A DNA stretch of 64,000 nucleotides, taken from the NCBI GenBank assembly GCA_023079485.1, contig CM041084.1, forward strand, positions 127,221,292-127,285,291, in the 5' to 3' direction. The notes below the pieces were generated by a model. It saw only the letters and a program-made list of their open reading frames with translations. It did not search any database and was not told the origin of the DNA. A program made the translations under genes and the position numbers. Position 1 is the stretch's first letter. Every line of letters starts with the position of its first letter. Below, piece after piece: positions 37,501-49,712 of this stretch. This stretch comes from Archilochus colubris (lineage: Eukaryota > Chordata > Aves > Apodiformes > Trochilidae).

Positions 37501-40500
37501 CCTACATGAAATCCACAGCTAAAGCAAAGCTGCCAATGGCCCAGCTCATCCTCACAGCAGCAGAAGTGACAGCTGGGGCTCGGAAGCAGAAAATCCCACA
37601 GTCCCTCCTCGAGGCCTCAGTGGATACCATCAAAGGGCGAGGTTTGTTCTCCACTGGGGACCAGCCCCCACATCTGCTTGGTGGAGTCCAAGCAGAGATC
37701 GTGGCAGGGGGGAAAAAAAAATAAAAAATAGTTTCTGTCTCTAAAGGTTTGAAATGGATTCATTTTGTCTCTTCCTTTGTTCAAAATAATTTTCCTGTTT
37801 TAATTGCGAGGAAAATAAGCCTGTCTGAACAGGGGAGTCACAAGTGAAAAATACAGTCCTTTGAATCATGGAGATACTGGCCTAAAATCAGAAACATGCC
37901 ATTACAAAACAAAATTTGGAAAAAAGAACTCCTTTATTTTTATCAGGAAAGGACTTAATTTGTTAAAGTCTTGCCTTTTCTCACTCTGAGAGGATCTACA
38001 GGGAGACAGGTCTCCAGCCTGGCTCCGTGCCTGGCAGCCAGCCTTTAGGACTGCCCTCACACTTCTCTTTGGCAGCTCTGCTCTGCCAAAACATACTCTG
38101 AGGGCACCCCCCAGCTACAGCAGCCAACATAATCCCCAAAGTGGGAGGCTACATGAAAAACATATACAGCCTTGGGCTGTATTATGGTTTGCACCTAAGA
38201 TCCTCCAAGGACATTATGCATCCTCCCACCACAGATTTACCTCCTCTCAGCCTTTGAAGGCCACTCTGTCTTCACTGAAACCTGCAAGGAGACTGTATCT
38301 GCTGTTGGGTAAAACAAGGATAGATGGAGTCTATCCTGGGTCACAGCAGGACTGGTGTGTGGAAGGGCTCCTTACTGCTGGGATTGGGAAGGACCCCAGA
38401 AGAACCCATCTCTTACAGAAATGTCTGCATCCAAACACCAATGCAAAGCCTCAAAGATCTTCTCAGATAGCAAAATAAGTGTAAGTCTGAGTATTATTTT
38501 TTTTTTTAGAATTTATCTTTCTTCTCTTTTTTAACAAAAAAAAAAAAAAAGCCAGCATTTCACACCAGTCTCCTGTCACTGATATAAAATAATGATGTTG
38601 CCCAAAAGCTAGATTTCTGACTGAATTTCTGAGTCCCTTTCCAATGTTTATCCTCTCCACTCTCCGTCTTCTGTCCATTTTTGATTGTATTGCCACCCAA
38701 GAGTGGGAAATGGCCATTACTGAAAAAAACATAGCAAATGGACAGCCCAAAAGGCATTCAGATTCTCCTTCATTCTCAAGCTCCTTCTGCTACCCAAGCA
38801 AGAACTAAACTGTGAAAGCTCCTTACATCACTCTCTTGGCAAACAGGGGCTCTCTTCAGCTGGCAAAGAAGTATGTAAAACCCATGAAACCTTCTGACTT
38901 CAGGTCTGAAAGGCAGATCATCGATTTCTCTATGATTTTCCAGTATCTCCATCCCCACAATGGTATCATCTGGCCGATGACAGAGTAACAGGTAGGTACC
39001 CACAAAAGGCATTTTGGTTTTCTGCAGCTGCATCTATTGTGCCCAGCATTTCAGTCTTTTTAGCTACATTCCTTTTCCCTTAAAGAAAGAAATTTATTAT
39101 GACCTTTGCTCAGACCTATTGGAACAAGCCTGAAACATCAAAACTATAACATACCATATCTGATGATGTCAGCTCTCACTTCTCTGCAAGCTTCCCCCAG
39201 ACTTAATCATAGCAGGAAACTTCAAACTGAATACTTAACACCATTAACTTAAAGATATACTGCCAGTGGGCTATTTTATCAGTAATTCAGAATGGAGTGT
39301 TTTTTCCTGACTTGCTGGTACTGCCTTCCCTGTCTCCCAGTGAAGATGAAGCAAGATGCCCTTCCTGTATCTTGGATGAGTAACAACCTTGACATAATTG
39401 TCATTTACAATCAGCTGCATTATTTACTTGAGTTATTTCTCAGCACAGACTTTACACCCTTGTGCAGTGTCAGATATTAAACCTTTAAATTTATATTAAA
39501 TTTGGAATTTGAAAATATACAGGAATACCCTGGCCATGTTTAATACATTCATGACAAGAGGCCCTCTGCCAGGCATGCATCTCCAAGCCTTGTTCAGCAA
39601 CTGTAGATGCTCAAAAGTGACCCTAAAACAAATCAGAACATTAATCTGCCTCTGAACAGTAAAACTCAGGTCACTTGCTACATGTATGACCTTCTGAGAA
39701 AGCTCTTATATTGATAAAGAGAACATCCATTAGGATCTCCTGAACAGATGCTACACACATACTGAAACTTCTGAATGCATCGCTCTTTTGCACCACTACA
39801 AGGCCTTAAGGGCTGGATATCATATATATTGATCTTTCAGTGTTTTAATACACAGTCCACCTCTATGAGTGGCTGCTCCCAGAAGCAGAACATGCTTCTC
39901 AAGCAGGTGATGCTCATTTCTGTCTCTGCAGCACTTATGTTGAGTTTCTTGCACTGCCTTGGCTTGGAGCAGAGCACAGTCAGCATACATCTGCAAAAAC
40001 AGCTGCTGCTGTAGGTTCACTATGAAATTTGTCAGACCACTCATGAATGGCCAGCATTTCTCAGTGACCTGATGGGCGTCTCTGAAAAAATATCTGCTTC
40101 ACCTCCCAAAAAACCCCTGACTGGTACAGTATGCAGTATTTGTCTTCTATCAACTCATGCTTACCTCATGGTGCTGTGATAAATCACAAATGCTCCAATT
40201 CACTACTTGGTTTCACTGCAGACTGAACCCATTGCAAATATAGACCTAAACAGTTGCTTTGAAACTTAACCTTTTTTTTCCAGCTTATTTTCCAGAGGTA
40301 TATTTTACAACAACCTACGTCTGCTTTCTCTCACACTTTATTATTATCAATTAGCAGGGTCAAAGAGCCCCCCTTAGGAGGGTTTAAACTAACACTTTTC
40401 CCCTTTGGTTTTAATGCTTTACACCAGTTTCTGTGCCATCTACTGTGCAGCAGTGTACCTCCCACATGTCTGTGTGATCCTGAATATCTGTGCCCTGATT

Positions 40501-42955
40501 CATGGCTGGGGCATGGCAGTGGCAGCCAGATCACAGCACTTCCATGCAGATCTTTTTATAAGAGCACAACGGTATCTGTAAAAAGAAATGAAATCTCTTG
40601 CTTGAGAAAAAACAAAACCAGACATGCACACACAAAAACCCCACAGCAACCTTATATTAGAGTCTGCAGCTAAGTCTGAAGCTGTGTGAACCCTAAGCCA
40701 AAACATAACCACAGTTTAGGGAAAGTGGCATAATTTGTATTGTTGGTACAAGATTCTACCACAACAACAGACCTACAGAGACAGACAAATGTTGAGCTTA
40801 TTTGTTTTTGTTTGCAGTGAGAATCTGTGTAGAGTTTTTGTTCTTGCTCACATCTTATTTCCTTTAAAAAGGGAAAATGGAACATCCCCCTTTCCCCACC
40901 ACTCTCCGCTTAAACTGCAGCAGGTGGATCCCTCCATGCTCTGGCAGATGAGGGTAGCTCCGTGACTCAGGTGTCTTTTCCCTGAGCTATCTGAGTATCT
41001 GTAATGGGTTATTATCTGTGTGACACAGTCTCTGGAGTGGCAGAGATACCCCCTTTTTTCTGCTGACAGATTGAAAGGCTAAATTATAATTTAAGGAACC
41101 AGGCAACAAATTCTGTCAAAACATCTCTTGTGATTGTTTCTTATTGAAGAGAGAACTGTACATAATAAAGCAAAACTGTTTGAGGGTTCCAGGCTTAAAA
41201 AAAGGTATCTGGGACATATTAAATAAGTGATATTAATGTGAGGAAAATCTTCTGGCTATTGTAATTTTAGGGTGTAAAAGTTGAAGAAAAGCACAGTAAG
41301 GAAAACAGGTAATTCTAGCTTTGCTAAAATCAAAACCTGAAAATTATTCGAAACCGAAGAGAAATTGACTGTCTGAACTTCACAGAATACATAAGAGAAC
41401 ACAAAAGTCATTCATTCCCCAGGTGAGAGAAAATACCTGACAGTTTTAAATTCTTTCATTTTGAAGACTTCATGATTTTAAAGCCTATGAACTAACACAA
41501 TTATGTGTTATACTAGAAATTTAGTGAGTGTTTTTCCACTTAAATGAACAGAAAATGAATTTTAAAACATTAAATGATTTTTTGTGAAGAACTATATATA
41601 ACAATCCCAGTGCAAGTTTTAACAAAAATCAAGGTGCCCTCTTCTTGGCATCCCACAGTCTTAGATTTGTGAAGCAGTTTTTATCTACTTTAACAGCCAG
41701 AAATTATTTAAAAGAAAGACAGGGAAACCTGTCTGTACCAATTTGTTCTCTCTGTCTCAGACCTCATAATTTGTTCCTCTTTCTGTGTGACAAACATTGA
41801 TGAGAATGCTTGTGGCATGGTTTTATACTGTTCTGAAACAAAAACTTCAACGGTATTTTTCTCCCAACTATACAAGATATTTATGCAACACTGTTCACTT
41901 CCCTTATTCCATATATTTTGGTATTTTAGAAACAAAAATAACAAGAGACCATTCTAGAGCTCTGAGGGACACGATCACCTCTAACCCAAAGGTTTTACAT
42001 TGAAAACACCTGCTTAATATGAGGAACAGACTTTACAGAAGTTAATTCACAAGAACTTAATTCACAAATTTGTTTGTATCACCAATCCTCTATGAGTTTC
42101 CTCATACCAACTCCTTGTGGGGGACTCCCTGCCCTTAAAAAGCAGCCCTTTTTTCCACATTTAGGATTTTCTGTTCTCTCTTCTTACAACTGGGGAACAT
42201 CAAAGTAGAAAGTAGTTCTTTTTGCTCCAGGTGTATACAGGGGCTATGGGGCCATGCCTCCCCATTTTATTCTAGGTATTTCCATATCTATGACAGCAGC
42301 ACCCTCCTGCCTGCCTTTATATGAACTCTTGTTCCTTCCTCTGATGGGTTATTGGGGCAGGACCTGGTGGCACTCAGCTGGAGATTCTGCAGTCCCAGCT
42401 GCATCAAGTAAGGCAAACTGCTCAGGCTGCATTTCTGTGTTAATGGTGATAGCAGACTGCTTGTTCCTTCTTTCTCTCCTTCTTCTGCAGGTTCATGCTT
42501 TACCCCAAAGCAAGAAGTAAACTCTGTTGAACTTGCCTCAACTGCTACAACTCTGATCCAAGTCAGATGGCCATCCTGGCTCACCTCCCTTTGCTTCCCC
42601 TGCCCCATGGCCAGTTACTCCCACTCTTACAACAATAACTTACCTGGGATGACAGCAGGGAATTGCTTTGCTTAGATGTTCTCCTGAACAGTAGTAATGA
42701 TTGACAATATGCATGGAAAATTCCCCACTTTCCCTTTATATAGGTAGTAGTGTTTTAACTTTTTTTTTTTTTCTCACAGCTTATAGATCCCAGATTCCCT
42801 CCTGAAGAGCCCATTAGCACCCAATATTTTCTCAGCCTACAGGAGAATCTAGAGCACTCATATAGCCTTTCAGTCACTTTCTCAAGAACAACAACAAAAA
42901 ATAGATTGCTTGAAGCTTGCAAATGCAAAGCATTTTCTCTTTAATTTAGGAAAAA

Positions 42956-42990
42956 TGTGTATATATATATATATATATATATACATACAC
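42956..42990. repeat. (AT)n microsatellite
   Basis: About eleven AT units, flanked by TGTG and ACATACAC. Confidence 0.9.
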
Positions 42991-45190
42991 AGAAATGTGT
43001 TTAATTCCTATCTGAATCTTTCAACATCTTTTTTGAAGCACAGAAGCATAGACACATGTCCATCATAAAGCCAATGCTGTAGATACTTCCTACTTTGTGA
43101 TTCAGTGATTACAATAGCTATTTTGCAACAGCTTGGGATGGGGAGCTCACTTTGAACTGTTTATCCCTAAGACTGCTACTACTTTTGGAGCCATTGCTTG
43201 CCAGATCTGCTGCTGTGAAAGTCTGCCACCATTCTTTTTCCCTGTTTGTATCCCTGCATTTGTCTGTGCTGAAATGCGTTTTCTTTGACTTTACCAGTTT
43301 GCCAAACTGCATATGTATTGCTCTGTCTGACTTTCTTGTCCTTGTTAGTGTTTATTTTTCTGTCTTTTTCATTATCTGGAAAGGTTGCCAGCAGTCACTT
43401 CATGACTATAAAATGAGCACTGAACTTCAAATAAAAATTCTTACAGATTAACAAAAAACTTATATATTTTTGCATTCGTTTTTTATTTAGCCACAAATTT
43501 AATTTAGCCACAGATGATCTGATCAGCACAGGATGACTCAAAATGACCCATAACATGACAGCTTCTCTGGATGTGACTTCTCAAGACCTCTCTTCTTCAC
43601 TGGGCTAACTTTTCAATTACAACACTTCTCAATATTAAGACAAAATATCTCTAAAATGTCTGTGTATTGTTGATTAAACTCACAGCCTCAAAGAGTTCAA
43701 GCTGCAGTGATGACCAGAAGTGGTTCTGAGCAGAGACTTGCTGGCCAAAAAAAAAGCAAATTGGTGTGTCCTAGTAGTTGCTATCCTGTGATACTACTGA
43801 TAAAAATCTTGCATCAGTTTTTATGTTCTGGTGCTCTGTGTTGTTGACAAGGATGATAGAATGACACCAGCTATTTAAAAATTATTTCTCAGTCACCTTA
43901 GACTTGCTAGACAGAAATTATCACTGTCTCCCTTATTAAAGTTGTAGACATCACAACTTGCCATCTATTTTCCCCTTTTCTACGTATTAAATATTGGGGT
44001 TTCTTAAGTTGTCTCATTGTGTTTTTTTCCTTTCATCAGAGCCAAATGAACTTTATGAAGCGGTGTCACCTGTTTCGACTGGAAAAGAGCAAACTTTCTG
44101 GTCCTCTGACAATCTCCTCTGGAATATTTGTTATGGTTTTTTTCCATCTTTTTCCACATCTTCTTTCACTTCTTTAACTTTGGGAAATCAGCTTTTTTGA
44201 AGTGTCAGATATGTTAATGGCTGAGGTTTTAGTCCATTTTACCTTACTGAGCCTACCAAGGAGGTGAAACATGGTATATCTGAGATGCCTGGTTGTACTC
44301 CAGAAATTAATTTTATTCACACAGAAATTCAGAAATAAGTGTTCCTAATGGCTAAAAAAGCCCCACAAAACCAACCTTTTTATGCTAATCTGTATTTTGT
44401 GAGATCTCCAGCATGCACAAGCTAACTGAATGTCTTTCTGTGAGTTGAACACTTAGATGTCAAGTGTCCTAGCTGTGAATGTGGGATGCGTGATAGATCC
44501 CAGACAACACCTTCTCTGAACTTTGCTTCTTAAAGGATCGATCTATACCTGCTCAGTTTCCTGTGGTTCCCATCCAAAGCAGCTGAACAGCCAGAGCCAG
44601 GGGAAGGAGGACAAATCAAGAGTGCAGCATCTAATCTGAGCAGCTCAGACAAGAGCAAGGAGTGAAGGTGACAAGTACCTCCCCAGAAAGCAATCAGGTA
44701 TTTCTGGCAATGCTAACATTCTCCAAGTACATGACTTTCCACTATTTTGCCACTTGTTAGTGGAGATTTTAACATCACTTCCAAGCCACTCAAACCAGAG
44801 ACTGCAGTGATTACAATTACGTTCAATTTTGTCTCAGTCATCAGTGTTTGATTATTTTCCTCCTTACCTTACTTCCTTCCATTGGCCTTTAAATAACAGA
44901 AATGTTTATGGTTTTTAGTAGACTAGTTCAGTCTATTGACAGCCCATTGAGCTGGAGTTCACAACACTCATCTCCTTATGTAGCTGCTTCAATTTACCAT
45001 TACCTGCTGCAGCCATTTCCATGCAGGAAATCAGGGACCTCATCTCCCATGGCCCAAGCATATACTACTTAGGTCAAATTTTAAAGAGGCAGCCAGGCAG
45101 TACTGCAAAAAGCCAAGATCTCCAGCTCTATGCTATCTACGTGTTCACCAGATCATCCTTGGTATTTTCTGCCTTTCACTGCTCACCATG

Positions 45191-45564
45191 AGCTCTCAGG
45201 GGAGACCTCATTGCTCTCTACAACTACCTGAAAGGAGGATGGAGCCAGGCAGGGGTTGGTCTCTTTTCCCAGGCAACTCTCAATAAGACAAGAGGGCATG
45301 GTCTTAAATTGTGCCGGGGGAAGTTCAGATTGGCTATAGAAAGAATTTTTTCACGGAAAGGGTGATCAGACATTGGAACGGACTGCCTGGGGAGGTGGTG
45401 GACTCTTCGTCCCTGGAGACATTTAAAAAGCGACTTGATATGGCACTCAGTGCCATGGTCTAGTGACTGTGGCGGTAGCTGATCAAGGGTTGGACTCGAT
45501 GATCTCTGAGGTCCCTTCCAACCCAGCCTATTCTATGATTCTATGATTCTATGATTCTATCATT
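45191..45564 (+). mobile_element. CR1 LINE, 5'-truncated 3' end (young copy)
   Basis: Begins AGCTCTCAGGGGAGACCTCA followed by TTGCTCTCTACAACTACCTG, continues with CACGGAAAGGGTGATCAGAC, TGGAACGGACTGCCTGGGGA and GTTGGACTCGATGATCTCTG, then GGTCCCTTCCAACCC, and ends in four octamer units, three ATTCTATG and a final variant. Six CpGs survive in this short stretch (for example CACGGAAAGG, GAACGGACT, AAAGCGACT, GGCGGTAG, CTCGATG), which indicates less decay than in the two other CR1 copies. Only the 3'-terminal part is present, so it is dead on arrival. Confidence 0.93.
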
Positions 45565-47019
45565 CCTCCTGTGTCTGGTAACTGTTATACTTGACCTCTC
45601 CTCTTTCGAGAGAGGACTTCCATCACCAGGACAGGCTTCCCAGGTGAACAATCATCATGACCTCACCACTTTCCTATTTGGGCTGGGCAGCTGAACCAGA
45701 GCCAGAGCCTCCCAAGCTGCACAGAGCATGTGCCAGCACCTGGGCTTCAGCCACAGAGAGAAGTCAGTGCCTTCCTTCAGGCCATGCAGGTGCCACAATC
45801 TTTAGTGCACTTAGGAGAGTTTTAATTACCCTGTTCAGGCCTTTGGGATACACAAATATTAACTAGACCCAAACTTTTAAACCATCTGAACAATAACAAT
45901 TCCCCTTTTGGTGGAGGTTTATGTATATAAGTATTTCTCATATCTCCAACAACTCATTCTTTAACTGTACATAGGCTTTTCCAGGAACAGCAGTGTATAT
46001 TGAGACTGAATTTCTGACATAATAAAAAAAATGCAAACTTTTCAGGCCTTTTTTTAAACATCATAAAAGAAAAAAGAAGGGCAAGAAGCCCATTTCTTCA
46101 CCTTTTGCAGAACTCCTTTAAGAAAACATGGCTTTGTCAAGCAACTGAACAAACACTCTGTGAATATTATTTCTTGCAGAGCTCTTGTGGAGCAGAACCT
46201 CTAATGAAAAGAGAACAGGAGGACTTCAGCTCACCTTATGTAGGTGGCAAAAATGAAGTAAAAACATGCCCAGCAAAATAATCCCTTGGTGTTCTCCCAC
46301 CTCCTGCCTTTACTGCAGGGCAGCACTGCTATCTTCTGTACATGCCTCTGGGACTACACCGGGCACCTCTACTGCTCTTTATTGCTTACTCTCTGACTGT
46401 GAGGAGAATGGGTGGCTTTTACTTGAGAAAATAATTTATTTAGCATATATATAGTTAAAAGCACTCAAATAGGAGAGAAATAAAGTCAAATATGATCACA
46501 GCTTTCACAACGCTAGGAGGTTTTTATCACACACATGCACACAAGCGATACTTTTGTGCATACATATTTAACAAAAAAGGAATTTTTAACCTATTTTAGC
46601 TCTGGTACTAGGAGAATGTTTCAAAATTCTCTCACCTGAGAGAAGTATGCAGCAGTTACAAAAATGCCCCAGTGGTGCCCATGCTATTCCCTCCATTCTT
46701 TGATGAGTATTATTTTATTTCTCACATCTCCATTCCAACCTTCTCACTCTCTTCTTCTGAAGCACCTGTGCTTGTGGGCTAAGAATAGGATCACTATTCA
46801 CTGCTGTCACAAAAGCAAAGGGGAACATCTGGGCTTTTGTGTCCCCATTACCTTCTGGCAAACATTGTTCCATACATGCCTGTTTCACATTTTTGTCTCC
46901 CCAGGATGCTGGGAGGTTTCTGGGAGCTCTTCACTGTCTTGCTCTGGGAAACCAGGGGCAGATCATTTCTCCATAGGCACTGGAGAGACAATTTTAGTGC
47001 CTGGTAGCTAGACCTGAGA

Positions 47020-47095
47020 AAAGTGGTTCAGATTCATTCCTGGTATAACTCTGTTGACTTTAATGGCTTTTTCTAGGGATGAATTTGGCCCCATG
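47020..47095. repeat. Ancient 'GTTGACTTTAATGG...GGATGAATTTGGCCC' relic
   Basis: TTCATTCCTGGTATAACTC, GTTGACTTTAATGGC and AGGGATGAATTTGGCCC occur in an order I associate with an old dispersed repeat of bird and reptile genomes. The open frame starting at 47054 lies partly in it. Confidence 0.4.
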
Positions 47096-47342
47096 TTGTT
47101 AGATGTGTGCATATTAGAAACAGAGTCATTTGCTACAAGGGAAACAGTCAACATCTTATTTGCATCTGTGCATATCAACAATGCAATTAGGGCAAACTTC
47201 TTTGAGAATTGGATTCAGATGGTAATTAAAGAATTGTGTTATGAATTTTAATTCGGCATTAGTGAAGTAAATTATTCTGTATTGCTCTGTTCTCACAGTT
47301 TGGGCAGAATACATTATGCTTTGCTTACTGAGACCTTTGCAT

Positions 47343-47381
47343 TAAAAAAAGAAAAAAGAAAAAAAGAAAAAGAAAAAAAAG
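47343..47381. repeat. A/G-rich low-complexity tract
   Basis: AAAAAG-type repeats with purines only. Confidence 0.9.
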
Positions 47382-47749
47382 AGCCTAGTCCCTGTGTCCT
47401 TAGAATCTAATTGTGTGGAAGAAAATGAGTTACATAAAGCATTTGCTAGTGATTCAAAGTCAAACAGCAGTGAACATCATTCCTTTGATTCCCTTCCACA
47501 ATTTGAGGACTAAGTTGGAAGGGTTGGGAAGGAAACGCTTCTAAGCAGCTATAATTTGTAAGATCTAGTAAATAAATAAATAGCTCATAGAAGTAACTGC
47601 TTTGAAACGACAGGTGAAACAGAGACATTTTAAAAAGCAATAATTGTCAACATCTATATCTGTGATAATGATATTTGGACAATAGAAATTACCATAGAAA
47701 TTCTGGATGAACTTACAAAGTTATTTTTGACCGTTGGCATATATGTACA

Positions 47750-47815
47750 AGTACATATGTGTGTGTGTGTATATGGAAATATATATGGATGTGTGTGTGC
47801 ATTTGTGTCTGTAGG
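47750..47815. repeat. TG/TA dinucleotide tract
   Basis: Interrupted GT and AT runs: GTGTGTGTGT, ATATATATGG, GTGTGTGTGC. A degenerate microsatellite. Confidence 0.85.
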
Positions 47816-48304
47816 TCTGACCTCCTAAATAGCACAAACTCTTAAGTTTCTGCTATTTTTTGCACTGCTATTGTGTTCAGTAACTAGATGCTACTCTTCA
47901 TGGGTCAAACTCTATGCTAGCAGTCGGCAGGTGCTTTAAAAAAGACCAGTAAAGACAGATCTAGTGACAAATCTATCATAACTATCTCTGAATGGAAGAA
48001 GTCTTGTTACATACAGATAGGAGGAAAGGGAGAGTAGATTTTAGTAGTTATCAGAGTAATATTTAATGGCTCTGGTCGTCAGCAGAATGCCCCAAGAGGG
48101 TTTGCACTATGGGGTTGGTGAGGGGGCAGCCCCCCCCTCCCCACTCTCCTCAGCACTGCCTGTGTTCTTCCTGACAGATTTTTGCCCAGCCTGCTTCCCA
48201 GGACTTTTGATGATAAAGCTGCCACGCTTTCTCTAGGCCCATCCCAGTATTTCATTGTCTTACTGTTAAAGTTGTTCTTTCCTCATATTTAACTGGCAGC
48301 TTTC

Positions 48305-48392
48305 TTGCACCACTGGAAGTCAATCCAGTGAGGAAAATCTTCAGATCCATGTCAAGTCAATGAAGCCATGCCTCTTTCTACCAGCTAAAAGT
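48305..48392. repeat. Possible ancient 'AAGTCAAT...ACCAGCT' relic
   Basis: GGAAGTCAATCC, then GTCAAGTCAATGAAGCC and CTACCAGCTAAAAG resemble the same loosely defined family as the fragments near 19.3, 47.05 and 58.98 kb. Heavily diverged. Confidence 0.3.
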
Positions 48393-49555
48393 ATAAAGAC
48401 AGAAAGTGTTTGAATTTTTTGTTAGACAGGTGAAGTGCAAGTCATTCTGTCTTAACAGAAAAAAAGTAGCAGCTAAAATTCCAGAGCATCAAACTGCCAT
48501 ACAAAGGGCTGCACTTTCAGTATTTCTCATTTAGACAACTGAAGAGCCAAATGTTTCACAAGGACTGGGCACTATTATTTCTCCATTATTTTCATTGTAG
48601 ATTTAAATGCTTGAGACTTAAATAATCTTTGGATGAGGTCCTGACCTCATGTTTGTATAAATATGGACATGTTCATCTGAACTCTATAGAGCTATATAAA
48701 AATAACACCAGTCTGAGAGAAAATCCAGCCCAGAATATGTCAGCATATTCTCAGTCCCATGATATTGCCCAGCACCATACTGGCTGGCCCTGTGTGCTTC
48801 CAAGTGTCCTGACAGAGGCATTTGCAACTGCTGTTGGAGTGCTCAGAAATGTGCTACAGTAGGAAACAGATGGTAGCTCCATGTAAAATAATATATCCAA
48901 AGGCACCCATGGTAATAACCCTCCTGGTATTTTTGTCTTTGAGGTAAGTTTACTACAGATGTTCGCCAGAGGACATACTAAGCTTATTCAGTGGATGTCT
49001 TTAGGGAAGGTAGATGCTTCACTCCTTAGGAAATTAAAACTATATTACATTTTCCTTTTTTTTTTTTCTTGCTGAGATTAGTGTTTATCTTCAGATGTTA
49101 TGATTTGGTTCATGATGCTCTGTGGTTCAAAGCGTGGGTGTTCCCTAATTTTCCAGGGAGGTGTGGGCAGCTGGGAAGGCCATGGGTGCTACAGAGACCC
49201 TTTCTGATGTGGGTGTCATGGTGGGAGGGCAGAACCCATAAGAGACAACATCTTTTGTCAGCAGCAAAGAGCAATAAAAATTATAGCAGTGGCAGCCAGT
49301 ATCCAGCATGCCCAGCTGCCCAGTCCTAAATGCTTCATAACATTAAAAAGTAACTACAACAAGAATAACAACAACCCTATGTTGTCCCTCCTCATTACTT
49401 TTTAAAGCTTCTGCTCACTTTGTGGAATCACCATTCTATCGTGTGGTCAATAATGTATGAAATGAAAAACTCCTGTCCATAGTGAGATGAAAAAAAGCAG
49501 AGGCACATTTACAGTAAATGCTCAGTGCTGGTTCTGGTACTCCTGAACACTGATG

Positions 49556-49712
49556 CAATAAAAATTAATAAAACAAAACCAAAAACAAGCCTCCACCAAC
49601 AACAAAAAGCAAACAAAAACCCCAAACAAACAAACAAAAAAATCAAACAAAAATTCCACAAACAAAGCAAAAAACCACAAAACATAACAAAACCCCCAAA
49701 ATTAAATTAATA
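49556..49712. repeat. A/C-rich, G-poor low-complexity tract
   Basis: Long run of A and C with very few G or T (CAAACAAACAAAC, AAAAACCCC units). The 61-codon open frame starting at 49525, rich in Lys, Asn and Gln, is translated low complexity. Confidence 0.9.

Larger units (their letters stand above)
32181..45190. other. Unique non-coding DNA, no gene recognised
   Basis: About 13 kb without a recognisable exon. It includes an A46 run, a short local duplication at 34.5 kb, TA and TTG microsatellites and a possible conserved block at 33.2 kb. Open frames around 34.6-36.1 and 37.5-38.7 kb are short, overlap on both strands and match no family I know. Confidence 0.5.

Noticed and set aside
49620..49690. 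Possible telomere-like or CRISPR-like repeat array.
   Set aside because: The units are irregular AAAC/CAAA strings without spacers or the CCCTAA unit.
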